DNA of 64,000 nt from Delphinapterus leucas (GCF_002288925.2 NW_022098000.1:3000234-3064233), one strand, 5' to 3'. Positions 11,893-22,921 are shown, counted from the first letter of the stretch. Made by a program: numbers and translations. The notes: generated from the letters alone by a model not told the origin.

Positions 11893-12010
11893 TTTGGAGA
11901 CTCCCAGCAACTCCGGCTTGTCCGAATCCTGCGAAGTACTGTGATGGTTCGTGTTGGAGGTGGATGGATGGCCCTGGATGAGTTCTTAGTGAAAAATGAT
12001 CCTTGCAGGG
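11893..12010 (+). CDS. DST: DST exon H: GAR domain core
   Basis: This exon has 39 codons plus one base, acceptor ctcttcccag and donor gtaagg at 12,011. It encodes [36 protein letters not shown] and PCR. This is the diagnostic GAR signature: [15 protein letters not shown] plus the terminal DPCR cysteine (residue 377) that completes zinc coordination with the exon G cysteines. The split Gly/Val/Ala codon lets it join either cassette exon I or exon J in frame. Confidence 0.97.
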
Positions 12011-12910
12011 GTAAGGAGATACTTATGTCAAGATAATAACACCACGAAAGTATATCGATCTTGTATTATTTTTCCAGCATCAAAAACACAGTGGGGCTAA
12101 TTTTGGTCATTTATTACAGTAAGGAATGTTTCACATTGGTCTGTCAGCCTGAAGTTCCCAAAGAACTTGTGGCAATTGTGTAAACCGTGTTCCTCTCATA
12201 GTTTTTTTTTACTTCTCCTGGATAACTAGGAGACTGGGAGGCAGGAAACACTAGAATAGATTTTCCTTTATGAGGCGTTCCCATCTGCAAGTTTCAAAAT
12301 GAGCAATTCTACCAACCAGGGGAAGGATTTCCTCTGTCGTTAAGTAGCAAAGTAAGGGGAAAGAAAATTGAGCGACGAAGATTGAAGATACCGTACAGTA
12401 AAAGTTTAAAAGCGGAAGTTTTTGTGAAATTATGGGGAGGCGAGGAAAGCAGTATTGAAAATTTTTTTTAAATAATGAACTGCTAATTTGACTCTGAATT
12501 TTGAAGTTACAGATTAGAGCCTTACCAATAGCCTTACACTAATATACCATAGCTCTCAGGTATCTGGGAGTGCGTTCCCAGCAGCCAGTCAGCAGGCCTT
12601 CCTTCTATATTTTGGAAATAATGCAGCTGAAGGTAATGCAGCTCCATTTACGAAACAAAGAATTGAGAATGCAGAGTGTTCTGTGGGGTAGCCTAGGAAA
12701 GTTAGCTCAATTGGGGTGAAGTCTTCCAAATACATTTTTCATCCTGAGTCAGACCTTTGAGTGTTTCCCTTCGCAGGGCCACTTTTCTCCTAAATTGTGC
12801 GCTAAAGGCCCGATCTGAGCAACCCTTGCATAATCAACTACTGTACTTTGTTTCTTCTCCTGCTAACAGTTTTCTTGAATGTGATTGGTATCCTGTGTCA
12901 TTTCTTCTAG

Positions 12911-12982
12911 TTCATCATCATGGGAGTAAAATGTTACGTTCGGAATCAAACTCTTCAATTACTACTACTCAGCCTACTATAG
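12911..12982 (+). CDS. DST: DST exon I: 24-codon alternative cassette
   Basis: This exon is 72 bp, with phase 1 on both sides, so inclusion or skipping keeps the frame. The acceptor is atttcttctag and the donor gttggc at 12,983. It encodes [20 protein letters not shown] then QPTI after the split Val. I recall this segment from long DST isoforms, between DPCR and AKGRTN. It has no fold; it is a Ser/Thr-rich linker just after the GAR domain. Inclusion is an inference, because no transcript evidence is available here. Confidence 0.88.
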   Translation, partial: FIIMGVKCYVRNQTLQLLLLSLL

Positions 12983-13916
12983 GTTGGCGACCCCTCTCTT
13001 TGCCTCTCCCCTCTGACCTCTCCTCTTTCCTACTTTGACATTCTTGCTTTAATCGTTTTGTTTTAAAATAACATGCTTCATCCATCGCGTATGGCTTAAC
13101 TCACATCCAGCTGAGCTGGTGCTTCCAAATTGAAATTCTGGACTTTCAACATGCTTCGGGTGTTGCAAATGTAGGGGTTGTGTAAGTGATCAAACACAGG
13201 CTAACACCCTGCACACGGGGTTCTGGCGGTGCCTTCTCCGAGTGCACGTGTGTTGGTGTGAGTGTTGCATCACAGATGACCTCACGGATCCTGGGGTCTG
13301 CTATTTGTTATTTTGCATGCTGTAAAACCAAGTTTTTAAGGCATAAAATAAAAATACCAGCCGCCTCATTGAAAGTGCAAAACCTGAAAGTTTCTGTGTC
13401 GTCGTCATGATTAACAAGCCATCTCTCATTCTGTGTAATTGTCCAATTAATCCCGATGGTGAAAAACTGGCAATTTCCTGACCTCAGTAGTACACGCAAA
13501 AGACACAGTCCCCTCCTCCCTGGCTTGTCCCCTCAGGGTGGGGATGGCATAGTGAAACCCTGCAGGCATCAGTAGTGGGTGGATTAACAATATTTGAGCA
13601 TGAGCTTGTCATTTTCATGCTGACTCTCTCTTTAATAGTGGTTACTCTTGGCTGGTGTCTAGTGTTAGAATAAACACACTTTTATTTTTTTCTTTCCCCA
13701 ACTGGCCTGTATCCGAAAGGAATGCATTGTAAAGGAATGCATTTGACTTTTTGTGATGCTGAGTTGGAGTTGGCATGGCAAAAAGATGTTCTTGCAATCC
13801 TCCACGTGGTCTGTGGCGCCAGATGGCAGTTTTCCCCTCCCCCCCGCACTCGACTGAGCCCCTCTTTTTTTTTTTCCTTTCTTTCGTTTGTGTGCCTTGT
13901 GTGTTCCGTCATCCAG

Positions 13917-14116
13917 CTAAAGGAAGGACGAACATGGAGCTAAGGGAGAAGTTCATCTTGGCGGATGGAGCCAGTCAGGGAATGGCTGCTTTCCGGCCCC
14001 GGGGCCGGAGATCGAGGCCCTCATCCCGGGGAGCCTCGCCCAACCGTTCCACATCCGTGTCCAGCCAGGCTGGCCAGGCAGCCTCCCCGCAGGTCCCTGC
14101 CACCAGCACACCCAAG
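13917..14116 (+). CDS. DST: DST exon J: basic Ser/Arg-rich tail
   Basis: Two bases complete a split Ala, then 66 codons (residues 404-469), acceptor gttccgtcatccag and donor gtagga at 14,117. It encodes [20 protein letters not shown], then [19 protein letters not shown] and [20 protein letters not shown]. The low-complexity Ser, Arg and Pro content is typical of the microtubule-binding tail downstream of GAR. It differs from the MACF1 counterpart and identifies the gene as DST. Confidence 0.96.
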
Positions 14117-14254
14117 GTAGGACTCATTTCCTCTTCCTCTGCGCTCACTGTCTAGAGTATGCTTTTGAATGTTTGGGGGGGTCCCTAGAATTTGTAGGAC
14201 CAGCTTTCTCCAAATGTGTCCCTTCTCACAATATGGAAGATGAAGAATTAAAAA

Positions 14255-14305
14255 TGTGTGTGTGTGTGTGTGTGTGTGCGTGCGTGTGCGTGTGTGCGCG
14301 TGCGC
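14255..14305. repeat. (TG)n / TGCG microsatellite
   Basis: About 50 bp of TG, shading into TGCG, lie 138 bp downstream of exon J and 412 bp upstream of cassette exon K. The DST pre-mRNA is UG-rich here. Confidence 0.95.
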
Positions 14306-14449
14306 TTTTGCCCTGTGGCCCATATAAAGACGATCTATTTAGGGGTTTTGGTTACCTTTCAGATTGTTTTTTCTTTTTAAAGCTTCATTCATGTTTTTGG
14401 TGTGTATGATTTGCCATCAGACCTTTTCTATTTGTTTTTGTTTTTTATT

Positions 14450-14600
14450 TTTAAGTTTTGAATTTTATTTTATTTATTTTTTATACAGCAGGTTCTTATT
14501 AGTTATCTATTTTATACGTATTAGTGTATACATGTCAATCCCAATCTCCCCATTCATCCCACCACCACCCCTGCCGCTTTCCCCCCTTGGTGTCCATCTA
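14450..14600 (-). mobile_element. L1 3'-UTR fragment, minus strand
   Basis: It contains TTATACAGCAGGTTCTTATT, TACATGTCAATCCCAATCTC and CCCATTCATCCCACCACCACC, recognisable as the reverse complement of the cetartiodactyl L1 3' end. It is 5'-truncated to about 150 bp and lies 118 bp upstream of alternative exon K. Confidence 0.8.
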
Positions 14601-14717
14601 TTTGTTTTTAATGATGATCATTCTTACTGTGAAATGAATGGCTGTGAATCTCTCTTTCCGTGGCTTTGTTTTTTTATCTGCCGTCCTTTACGTTTGATTT
14701 GCCATTGTTCCATACAG

Positions 14718-14828
14718 ATTCTCCATCCTTTAACACGCAATTATGGTAAACCCTGGTTGACAAACAGCAAGGTGTCAACTCCTTGTAAACCAGCTGAGTG
14801 CTCAGACTTCCCCATGTCATCTCCAGAG
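14718..14828 (+). CDS. DST: DST exon K: 37-codon alternative cassette
   Basis: This exon has 111 bp, phase 0 on both sides, acceptor ccatacag and donor gtattg at 14,829. It encodes ILHPLTRNYGKPWLTNSKVS then TPCKPAECSDFPMSSPE. I recall the matching segment (ILHPLTRNYGKPWLTNSK) from some DST isoforms, between STPK and GTPIQG. Skipping it joins exon J to exon L without a frame change. Its function is not known to me. Confidence 0.87.
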
Positions 14829-17702
14829 GTATTGTAAGGCCCCAGATTCCAGCCTAACAGCCGCCTTTAACTGAAATGATCACCTACTAACACTGCTTCA
14901 CCTCACCCTTAATAAATGTACTTTTGATAATACGTCGTCTTTTTACAGACTTCTATATGATAAGTCTCAACCCTAGGAATGTGAGAGTAAGGGGTGAACA
15001 CAAAAGACAGTTTATAGCTCCTCGAAGGGCGTCAACCTAACCTAGTCACCTCTGCAGGCTCTCAGCCTTTTTTGTTTTTCTGTTCTCTTTCTCATACTTA
15101 ATTTTGCTTTTCTCCCCTGGGGGAGTGACATACAGGAGATTATACCCAGACCTAAGTCAGGTTTCTTTTCAAGCTGATGGTATGCTTTTGCTTCTAGACA
15201 TAATTTGGGCAAGAAATGCTGTAACCCTTTTTAGGTGAGAGTGAGAGGCAGTATCATTTGCAAGAGAATCACTTAAATTAAAAGAATGTGGACTGAGTGT
15301 CCTCTCTGGGCAAGGCCCTTCTGACTGTCTGGTATGTCTATTTCTGCCCAAGAACACTGGGTGGATGAGACCCAAGCCTTTTAGTTACCAGCGCAAGGGG
15401 CTGGGGGCTCGGATAGGCAAAAAGTTATCTGTCATTCTCAAAAGGTATGTATCTTTATTAGACTTAATGATTTTTTTCAGGACCCTCTCACTTTTTTAAA
15501 TGACATGCTATATGGGGATAAGATATTTAGGTGATATAAAATTTGCTGAGATTAACTTATATATCAGATCATTTATATTCAATTGGAAGTCAACCATACG
15601 TCTTTTAAAGAAAGTTCTCTGTAAAATGATAAACATAGGCACCAAATAAATCACATACTTGATTAGAATCACCACAAGGAAGGGAGAAAAATCCGTAAAG
15701 AACTGTTATTGAAACCAAGGAGGTATTTCATATTAAAGGCAAGGACTCCTGGATAAAACTAATTTAGTACCTCTCAAAAGCCTTTTAAGCTTTTCAAAAC
15801 TCTTACCTGTTATGTAACCCTCACACTCATAATGAGAGGTAGGCAGAGAAAATGTCATTGCCCTCCTGACTCAGATTGAAATGATGGAAATGGAAATTGC
15901 GGATGGTGGTATAGAGTTGGGGCAGAAGCCCATTCCTCAACTCTTCCTCATCCCCCAGCCCCTCATTTCTCCCCCTTCCCTCAAGTGAGTGATGTTAGTA
16001 TCATATGTTACGTCTGAGGCGTCTGTCACTTCTGATGGATCTCTTGTAGCCAAAACTGAGAGCAGTTGAAGGAACCTAAAGTGACATGTTTGCTTTAAAT
16101 ATTTAGGGCTGTGCTACTCTGTTAGTTCAAATTTTTGAAAAGTGGAACCCCCCCCCAAATTTAAGTCTATTATTTTGGCTAATACAAAGCTAGGTTTCAT
16201 TTCAAATAGGCTCATGAGGCAAAACAACAGTATCCTTCTATGGAAGGGCCTTTAAGAGCACGGGGTAGGTTTGTGACTATAAAATCAGAATATCAAGGCA
16301 TCTGAAAAGAATGTTCTTGGTCCTTCACGGTAATGAACTGTCATCTTGAGTGATATATTTCATCACCTGTGAGTCCTCACTGTCTCCTGGGTTGTTGAGA
16401 TTCTGAGTTAGGAATTTAACTGGAGCAGAGCTGTCAGAGTTTGGGCAATTTACTGCCCTCTTCAGGCCCTCCTCTTTCACAATTGTGAAAAAGTGAGTAG
16501 GTAATTGTGAGGATTAATTGTGGTTAGACTAGTGAGAGTATTTTCAATGCTTAAGCATCTTTTTTTTTTTTTTGGCCGCGCTGAGTAGCATGCAGGATCT
16601 TAGTTCCCCCACCAGGGATCGAACCCCTGCCCCCTACCATGGGAGTGCAGACTCTTAACCACTGGACCACCAGGGAAGTCCCAAGTATTATATGTATACG
16701 AATTCTATATTTAAATGTATGTAGAGAATACATATGTAAATGAATTATGAATATCATTAATATTAATAAATTGCAACCCTGATATATCTAAAGGTCTTAC
16801 ATATGCTTATTAAACATTTAAAACTATTTAATAAAGGAAAATTAATTTTTCAAAAAGCATATGTAATTGTTTAGATCTGTTTCCTCCAAACAGCTCCCTG
16901 ACTGTGAGTTCATTGAGGAATATGATGTCTTTATACTTCCCAGATTTGTTTTCGTTTTTTGGTTTTTTTTAACTTTGGGAGAATTTCCAAAATGTTGTAG
17001 TGATCCAGAAAACGTGAATGATTTTAGATTTAGAATAAAATGTCATAGTTGTGATTACTTTAGACATTCTCTGCAAACTCTTGTAAGAATTTTAAGAAAA
17101 TCATCCCCAAACATTGCCTAGGTATCTTGTAAGGACCGTAGACAGTGACGGAGCCAAGAGAGGAAGTGACATCTTACCAAGTTACAGCATGTCGCTTTTT
17201 TCTCTTTTTGGCAGTTATGTTTGTTTAAATGGTGGCTGTCTAGGCATTCCTTATTTTCTTCCTGTTCAATTTCTGTTTATTTATTTCTGTCTAGTTCCCT
17301 AAAAACCTTGCAGGCAGCAGAGAGTCCAAGCACGATTTTTTAGAGGCCAGTCTTCTCTCGGGACCATGCAGCCACCACCATCTTTTCGGCTCTACTCTCT
17401 CAACTCTGTGATAATTCACTGACAATCTGAAAGATACTAACATACTCAGAGTTTGTCTATGTTTCCTCGGGGAATCTCCACTTTTGTGTTTTCTCTCCAA
17501 CATGAATTCATTTTCTTTAGAGGGGTCCCTCTGAATTTAGGGAGAGAATAAGAAATTAGTGGAGAAAAGCAAGTGAGAACCCCATGCCTCCTCACCTCCT
17601 GAGTGTCTAGTGGAGGGTTCCTACCCATCTGTGAAGTGGTGTCAGTGGAGAATCACGGGACAGGAGCAATATCTGAAATGTCTTTTCCTTGATTCGACAC
17701 AG
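14829..17702 (+). other. DST intron K-L (2.9 kb)
   Basis: This intron carries one short SINE at 16,560-16,682 and otherwise no repeat I can name. I saw no additional exon with good splice sites and conserved-looking coding content. Confidence 0.6.
16560..16682 (-). mobile_element. Short tRNA-derived SINE, minus strand
   Basis: A T run is followed by TGGCCGCGCTGAGTAGCATG, CCACCAGGGATCGAACCCC and CCACTGGACCACCAGGGAAG, the reverse complement of a tRNA-derived SINE head with B-box-like GGTTCGAxxCC. It is about 123 bp, much shorter than the CHR-1-like copies. No clean duplication is visible at its edges. Confidence 0.85.
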
Positions 17703-17826
17703 GGAACGCCAATACAGGGAAGCAAGCTTCGACTTCCGGGATATTTATCAGGGAAAGGCTTCCACTCCGGGGAAGACAGTGGCTTGATCACCACCGCAGC
17801 TTCCCGAGTGCGGACACAGTTTGCTG
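17703..17826 (+). CDS. DST: DST exon L: tail segment
   Basis: This exon has 41 codons plus one base, acceptor gattcgacacag (weak pyrimidine tract) and donor gtgagt at 17,827. It encodes [20 protein letters not shown] and [20 protein letters not shown] then A. The segment is specific to DST. Its split codon joins exon M to give Asp. Confidence 0.96.
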
Positions 17827-18610
17827 GTGAGTCTGCTGCGTTCTTTCTCTCGTGGCTTTGCAGTGTGATCTGAATACGAAAATCCCATTTCTTCCTAATC
17901 GGGGAAGACAAATCAATGCTGCTGTATTCTTCTGAAATGACAAGTGGTCCCAGTCCTCCATCAAAGGTAGGGGATCAGTGAGCCATGGGCATAAGGGACT
18001 CAAACATCCCTTTTGGAAAGTACCAGAGAAAGATGAGACAGTGACTGTGGAATTGAAGAAAAACTGTGGCAGGATCTACCCCTTCCGACCGAAAGTCTGG
18101 CCTCCTCTGCGGCTTGGAAATTGCACTGGGTTCTGTTTGGGGTGGTTGGAAAAACCCAACTGCACTGGCCCAGACCCCGGGGATCCTAAGCACAGCAAGC
18201 CTGAAGCTTCTTTAAACTTTCAAGTCTTTTGTCTTCAATTCCTTTGTGCTTCGAATTACTTATCCTAGGCAAAACTTGTGCTGTGCGTTTGTACTGCACA
18301 CGTCCCTGGGTTATACCTGCCAAACTTTGGAAAACACAATCTCAAGTGATATATCTATTCCTTATGTCTGTGTGTGGTAAATGGAATTCCATTGGGGTAG
18401 CCCCCAACCTGCTTTTTGTTTGTAAATTGAGCTTTTTGTATATTTCATCTACTTAGAGTGGGAGCAAGGCCATGAAATCAACATGTATTTCTTGAGAGCC
18501 TACTGGGTGTCCAGAAAACTGACTGAGATTAAACGTGGCACTGAGTTTCAAGAATCGGTGGCAGCTGGATGCAGTAGGAAGGGTGACCCATCTCTGCCCT
18601 CTCTCCTCAG

Positions 18611-18873
18611 ATCCCAAGAAGACCCACAGCCGACCAGGAAGCCGAGCTGGCAGCAAAGCTGGTAGCCGGGCCAGCAGCCGCCGAGGCAGCGATGCATCAG
18701 ACTTTGACATCTCGGAAATCCAGTCCGTGTGCTCCGACGTGGAGACTGTCCCCCAGACACACAGGCCTACGCCCCGAGCAGATTCTCGGCCGTCCGCAGC
18801 CAAGCCTTCCAAAATCCCCACACCCCAGAGGAAATCACCTGCCAGCAAATTGGACAAGTCCTCCAAGAGATAG
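18611..18873 (+). CDS. DST: DST last coding exon M: GSR repeats and EB1-binding SKIP motif
   Basis: Two bases complete Asp, then 86 codons and the stop TAG at 18,871-18,873; acceptor ctctcctcag. Residues 549-634 contain [23 protein letters not shown]-type repeats known to bind microtubules and to be GSK3 targets in spectraplakins. Then come [19 protein letters not shown] and the C-terminus [21 protein letters not shown] (residues 614-617) is the SxIP motif that docks on EB1 at growing microtubule ends; this dystonin (MACF2) peptide is the classic structural example. The ORF is intact, so the tail is probably functional. Confidence 0.97.
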
Positions 18874-19614
18874 TGCAGTTGGTTCTACCACTGTCCTTCC
18901 TAAAGCCTTTACTATTTAAGTCTGAAAGATGTAACATATGATGTAGAGACTATTGTGAAATAATGCAAGAGGTGAGTTTAAAGTTCTGCAGATGGCCTTA
19001 TTTGTGTATTTGTCTTTTTCTTTTATCTGTATAATTTGGGTCAGATAGTCTGGGGTTTTAGTCACATCCTCCACGAGGGGGGAGAGAGTTTGATAGGCAC
19101 TAACGTTTCTGCACTGAGCGTGTGGAGCACACCTGAGATCACTATACCTGCAGGTAAGTCCACGACTTCCCGACAGCCAGCCCTCCACTGGGAGCTAACA
19201 TGAAGGATACCTCAGGACACCTTCTTGCTTCTCTGGAAACTCTGAAAAGCCAAAAGACACCCACAGCGATCTATTCCAAGATGATCTAAGTGTAAACTGC
19301 AAGATGGGGGGCAAAAAGACAAACACACCCGCCGCAGTTCTTAACCTTGTACCTGACGGAGAACTCACAGAAAGTTCCTTTCTGCACCTACCCATGCTCT
19401 GAGATTCCCAGACTCTTGCGCGTTTCTGTGCCATGGCTTCACCTGAGGCCAGAGGCGTCCTGGACGTGAGCCCTCTTGTCCTGTAAGAATATCATCATAA
19501 AGTGCATTCATGTAAATGTGAGGTTTTCTTTTGCTTGAGTGGACAGTAGCACCTGTACCATTGAACTCATTTTGTATCAAAGCAAGTTTGCTTGCAGAAA
19601 AGCTATGAAATAAA
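18874..19614 (+). other. DST: DST 3' UTR (shortest likely form)
   Basis: The region from the stop codon to the first AATAAA (19,609-19,614) has no recognisable repeat. Cleavage would be expected 10-30 bp further on. Additional signals downstream could give longer forms, to about 19.95 kb. The exact end cannot be fixed from sequence. Confidence 0.6.
19609..19614 (+). terminator. Candidate DST poly(A) signal 1 (AATAAA)
   Basis: This is the first perfect AATAAA after the DST stop, 736 bp downstream of it. It is followed by a T-rich stretch at 19,642-19,655 that could act as the downstream element. Confidence 0.6.
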
Positions 19615-19786
19615 ACATGTCCCTTAACTACATTGCTATGGAATTAATTTTTTTCCCCAGGGAAAAAAGTCAGTGTATTTTTTTATGAGCAAATATCCAT
19701 TTGGAGTGACCAAACGAGACTTAAAAATGGGTTTATTTTGATTTTCTCATCTGAAGTAATCATGTTCTGGTATTATATCTATATTT

Positions 19787-19928
19787 AATAAATATAAACC
19801 TTTTAATTTATTATGTATACTCACATACTATAGGAAGATATTAGTATGCATTTAATAAAACATATTCACTTGAACATATGGCATACCTGATTATTTAAAG
19901 TGAACTTTTTCTGTTTGCTCTAAATAAA
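19787..19928 (+). terminator. Cluster of three further AATAAA signals
   Basis: Perfect AATAAA occurs at 19,787-19,792, 19,854-19,859 and 19,923-19,928. They lie in an AT-rich stretch, so some may be chance. They are candidates for distal DST cleavage sites. Confidence 0.45.
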
Positions 19929-20034
19929 GCTTATATGGACGATCTCTCTTCACTAACAACAGTGTGACAGGCTAAGTTGGGGGGACAAAAAACACAGGGA
20001 TATAATACATAAGAAATGATAAAATAACATTAAC

Positions 20035-20125
20035 CATTCTATAAATATTTTTAATATGTACCAACCATGTGCCAGCCTCTGTTGGTGACACTGAGGCGCT
20101 CTTATATTCAAGGGGAAAAAGCTAA
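20035..20125 (+). repeat. Possible L2 fragment
   Basis: TAAATATTTTTAATATGTAC, CCATGTGCCAGCCTCTGTTG and GACACTGAGG echo a common L2 3' block (ATTTATTGA..CTATGTGCCAGGCACTGTT). It is short and diverged. Confidence 0.4.
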
Positions 20126-21057
20126 TAAATAAATCACTAAAAAACATGAACTGAAACCAGGGGATGTATGACAGGGTAATGTAGTTACATTCCCTCCTGT
20201 GTACATTTAAAAATCAAATGATAAAATTTTCTTAAATATAAAAATGGCATCAAATATAATTAGAAGAATGGCAGATGGTTCCTTTGGGTATGACCGGTCA
20301 CAGTTCTCCCTGTGACTTTGTAAATTCATTTCAGCACACGGCATTGGTGGCATTTGGGTTCAGGAGTTAGTTAAGATAGTCTTGTGTTTTCCCTGCGTGG
20401 TCTTTTTCATGGAGGCCAGCGTTGAATTGAAGGGCCTGGAGTCTCCGGAGACAAATTAGGTGCTGCTTTTAAGTGACTCCTTTCTCAAAGCATGGGTCTC
20501 AAGTGCATGCCCTTGATGGGAAGGGTGATTCTAACCTACGGGACCACTTACTGTAATTCATGCATTTGATTGTAAACACCTCATCTGAGAAGGCAGTTGA
20601 AATTGCTGTTACTCGTTTGGTGCTTTGCATAGGATCACATTTCCACTTCAAAGACAAATTTAAGGGAATAATTTTATCTGGGCTCATTTGAATGCTGCCC
20701 CTGATAAAGAGCTAGGGAATTTGCGGTGAAAGATACTTCGAGAGTCCTAAGGAACTGCTTCCAGCTGCCAGCAATTGCCCTCCTGGGGAGCTTTTCACAC
20801 TTTGATGCCTGATATTTGTTTCCTCTTGAATGTTTGTTTCCCAGAGCCTCAGGCTGACTTCTGAGGTCCTCCTGGAAGTTTCCCTCCTCTTCACTACACA
20901 GTTCCTTCTCTTTTCTTTTTGTCTTTCTTTCTCTTTTTTTGTTTTCTTTCCTACTTTTTATTTTAAAAACATGACATTGGAATGAATCGCAATGCTAAAC
21001 ATCTTAAAGACTGGCTCTGTTAGAAGATAAACTGAGGCATATTAAGAATTTTTAGGA
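20126..21057. other. Intergenic, nothing recognised
   Basis: I see no gene, RNA or named repeat here. Short open frames lack family features or splice support. Confidence 0.5.
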
Positions 21058-21336
21058 GATCTACAAAACAGAAACAGACACAGACATAGAGAACAGACCC
21101 TGTGGTTGCCAAGCGGAAGGGGAGGGTGGGGTTAACTGATACAAACTATTATATATATGGTGGATAAACAAGGTTCTGTACAGCACAGGGAACTATATTT
21201 AATATCCTGTGATAAACCATAACGGAAAAGAATATGAAAAAGAATATATATATAAAACGGAATCACTTTGCTGTATAGCAGAAATTAACACAACATTGTA
21301 AATCAACTATTCTTAAATTAAAATTTTTATTAAAGA
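21058..21336 (+). mobile_element. L1 3'-UTR fragment
   Basis: It contains CAGACATAGAGAACAGACC, CCTGTGGTTGCCAAG, TACAGCACAGGGAACTATAT and GCTGTATAGCAGAAATTAAC ending in an A-rich tail. This is the 3' end of a cetartiodactyl L1 in + orientation, 5'-truncated to under 300 bp. Confidence 0.88.
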
Positions 21337-21640
21337 ATTTTAAGAGCTTACTTGAGCAAAATCCAGTTCCAATCAGGCAGCGCCAAACCAGAAGTGGTTA
21401 GGAGTCCACCAACAGGAGAAAAAGCAGAGGCAGAGCCAGGAAATTATTGAATGGCTGTCACTTAGAGCCCAGTTGACTGTGATTGGCTGTCCTTAGGCTT
21501 TGATTTCGTAACCTCGAGGCATTTACAGAACTAGATTTTGGTCTTTGTTTTCCTAGGCCCCTGAGGCATTACAGCCACTTGGATCTAAAGGCCTCCTTGT
21601 TTAATTAATTGAACGGTTCTTAAGTGTTAAGGCAGCTGAA
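21337..21640 (-). repeat. Possible ERV-L (MLT2-like) LTR remnant
   Basis: AGCTTACTTGAGCAAAATCC, GGCAGCGCCAAACCAGAAG, CCACCAACAGGAG and GGCCTCCTTGTTTAATTAAT look like the reverse strand of an ancient ERV-L type LTR. The family name is from memory and uncertain. No coding part of a provirus is visible. Confidence 0.4.
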
Positions 21641-22362
21641 TCATGGAGTCGATTTTTTTGCCTTAAAAATAAATACTAATTCTCATGAAAAAATGGAGTG
21701 CAGAAGGGGATGGGCCTGGACAAATCTCAGATCTGGTTCCTTTTATGGCAAATAAGGGTGGAGGGGCATGGAAGTGCCCTGCTGGCTGCTGGGGTTTGAC
21801 CCGCAAAACAATGAAAAGGAAGAGAGGCAGGGAAAGGATCTTGTTTCCTTTTTGATCATTTTTTAAGCTTGCTTCACGTATTTGCAACAAGGGAAATCGG
21901 GATGAGGTACAGTCATTTACTCCTTTTTGGACAACGTGGTTTGAAATGCTTGTGCTTTTTTGTCAAACAAGTGATCTGATAGCGCCAACCATACGTTTGC
22001 AAGTGCCCAGGCTACTGTGTGTGTCTCATGAGGTGGCCACCTGGCCGGGAACTTACCTCTGGGGGCCCATGAAGAAGGCAAGGACACTAAACTTGTCTCT
22101 TAGTACTTTAGTAACTAGGTTTCCTTGAGTCTTGTTAGGGGTTAACTTGATGGTCACCAAAATCTACTTGGATGTGAATAGAGTCATAGATGAGTTGTAT
22201 GGCTTTGTGAAGTATCTGACCTACCCTGCCCAACTGTACAACTTTGGTTGACTTCATATAATTTTGGTGCAATGGAAATGTTGAATATCTAGTCAGGATA
22301 AACGACAGCAAACATATGGAATCTTTCTGGCTTCTGCTTCCTATGTGCTAAATTAAGAACAC

Positions 22363-22921
22363 ATGCAAGGCACCCTGACTTCAGACTATACTACAAAGCT
22401 ACAGTAATCAAGACAGTATGGTACTGGCACAAAAACATAAATATAGATCAAAGGAACAGGATAGAGTGAAGTAAGTCAGAAAGAGAAAAACAAGTACTGT
22501 ATGCTAACACATATATATGGAATCTAAAAGAAAAAAAAAAGGTTCTGAAGAACCTAGGGGCAGGACAGGATTAAAGATGCTGACGTAGAGAATGGACTTG
22601 AGGACACGGGGAGGGGGAAGGGTAAGCTGGGATGAAGTGAGAGAGTGGCATGGACATACACATACTACCAAATGTAAAATAGATAGCTAGTGGGAAGCAG
22701 CCACATAGCACAGGGAGATCAGCTCCGTGCTTTGTGTCCACCTAGAGAGGTGGGATAGGGAGGGTGGGAGGGAGATGCAAGAGGGAGGAGATACGGGGAT
22801 ATATATATATATATATATATATGATTCACTTTGTTATATATATATCTGATTCACTTTGTTATACAGCAGAAACTAACACACCATTGTAAAGCAATTATAA
22901 TAAGAAAGATGTTAAAAAAAA
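22363..22921 (+). mobile_element. Short L1 with internal deletion (ORF2 piece joined to 3' UTR)
   Basis: A block of ORF2 (TTCAGACTATACTACAAAGC..TGGTACTGGCACAAAAAC) is joined near 22,470 directly to late ORF2/3' UTR (GTGAAGTAAGTCAGAAAGAG, then GGGTAAGCTGGGATGAAGTG and the AT-rich tail). The more complete copies have about 1 kb between these blocks. The element ends in AAAAAAA near 22,920. Related words at both ends (ACATGCAAGG / GCATGCAAAG) may be a weak target duplication. Confidence 0.85.
22799..22822. repeat. (AT)n microsatellite inside L1 3' UTR
   Basis: A perfect AT run lies within the L1 tail. Confidence 0.9.

Larger units (their letters stand above)
748..19614 (+). other. DST: DST (dystonin/BPAG1) gene, 3' portion, 13 exons
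   Basis: This is the 3' end of the spectraplakin gene DST. Concatenating 13 exons bounded by AG/GT gives one open frame of 634 codons ending in TAG at 18,871. The order is spectrin-repeat segments, EF-hand pair, GAR (GAS2-related) domain, then a basic Ser/Gly/Arg tail with an EB1-binding SKIP motif. Known family role: a large cytolinker that connects intermediate filaments, actin and microtubules; this end is the microtubule-binding part. DST rather than its paralogue MACF1 is supported by the tail, which ends in [12 protein letters not shown] and contains the segments [17 protein letters not shown] and [14 protein letters not shown] that I recall for DST; the MACF1 tail ends differently. The gene enters from upstream of the window, so the 5' part is not visible. 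The end given is the first plausible poly(A) signal. Confidence 0.96.

Noticed and set aside
13722..14155. Two overlapping ORFs in different frames around exon J
   Set aside because: Only the frame that continues exon H/I phase (13,917-14,116) matches the DST tail; the other is a shadow.
14364..14837. 157-codon ORF as a gene
   Set aside because: It is read-through of the antisense L1 fragment and intron into alternative exon K.
748..18873. Assignment of the exons to MACF1 instead of DST
   Set aside because: The GAR and EF-hand exons are similar between paralogues, but the tail ([27 protein letters not shown], final [12 protein letters not shown]) fits DST and not MACF1.
18874..19614. Further coding sequence after DST stop
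   Set aside because: The stop is in the expected place for the known C-terminus; downstream frames are short and unrelated.
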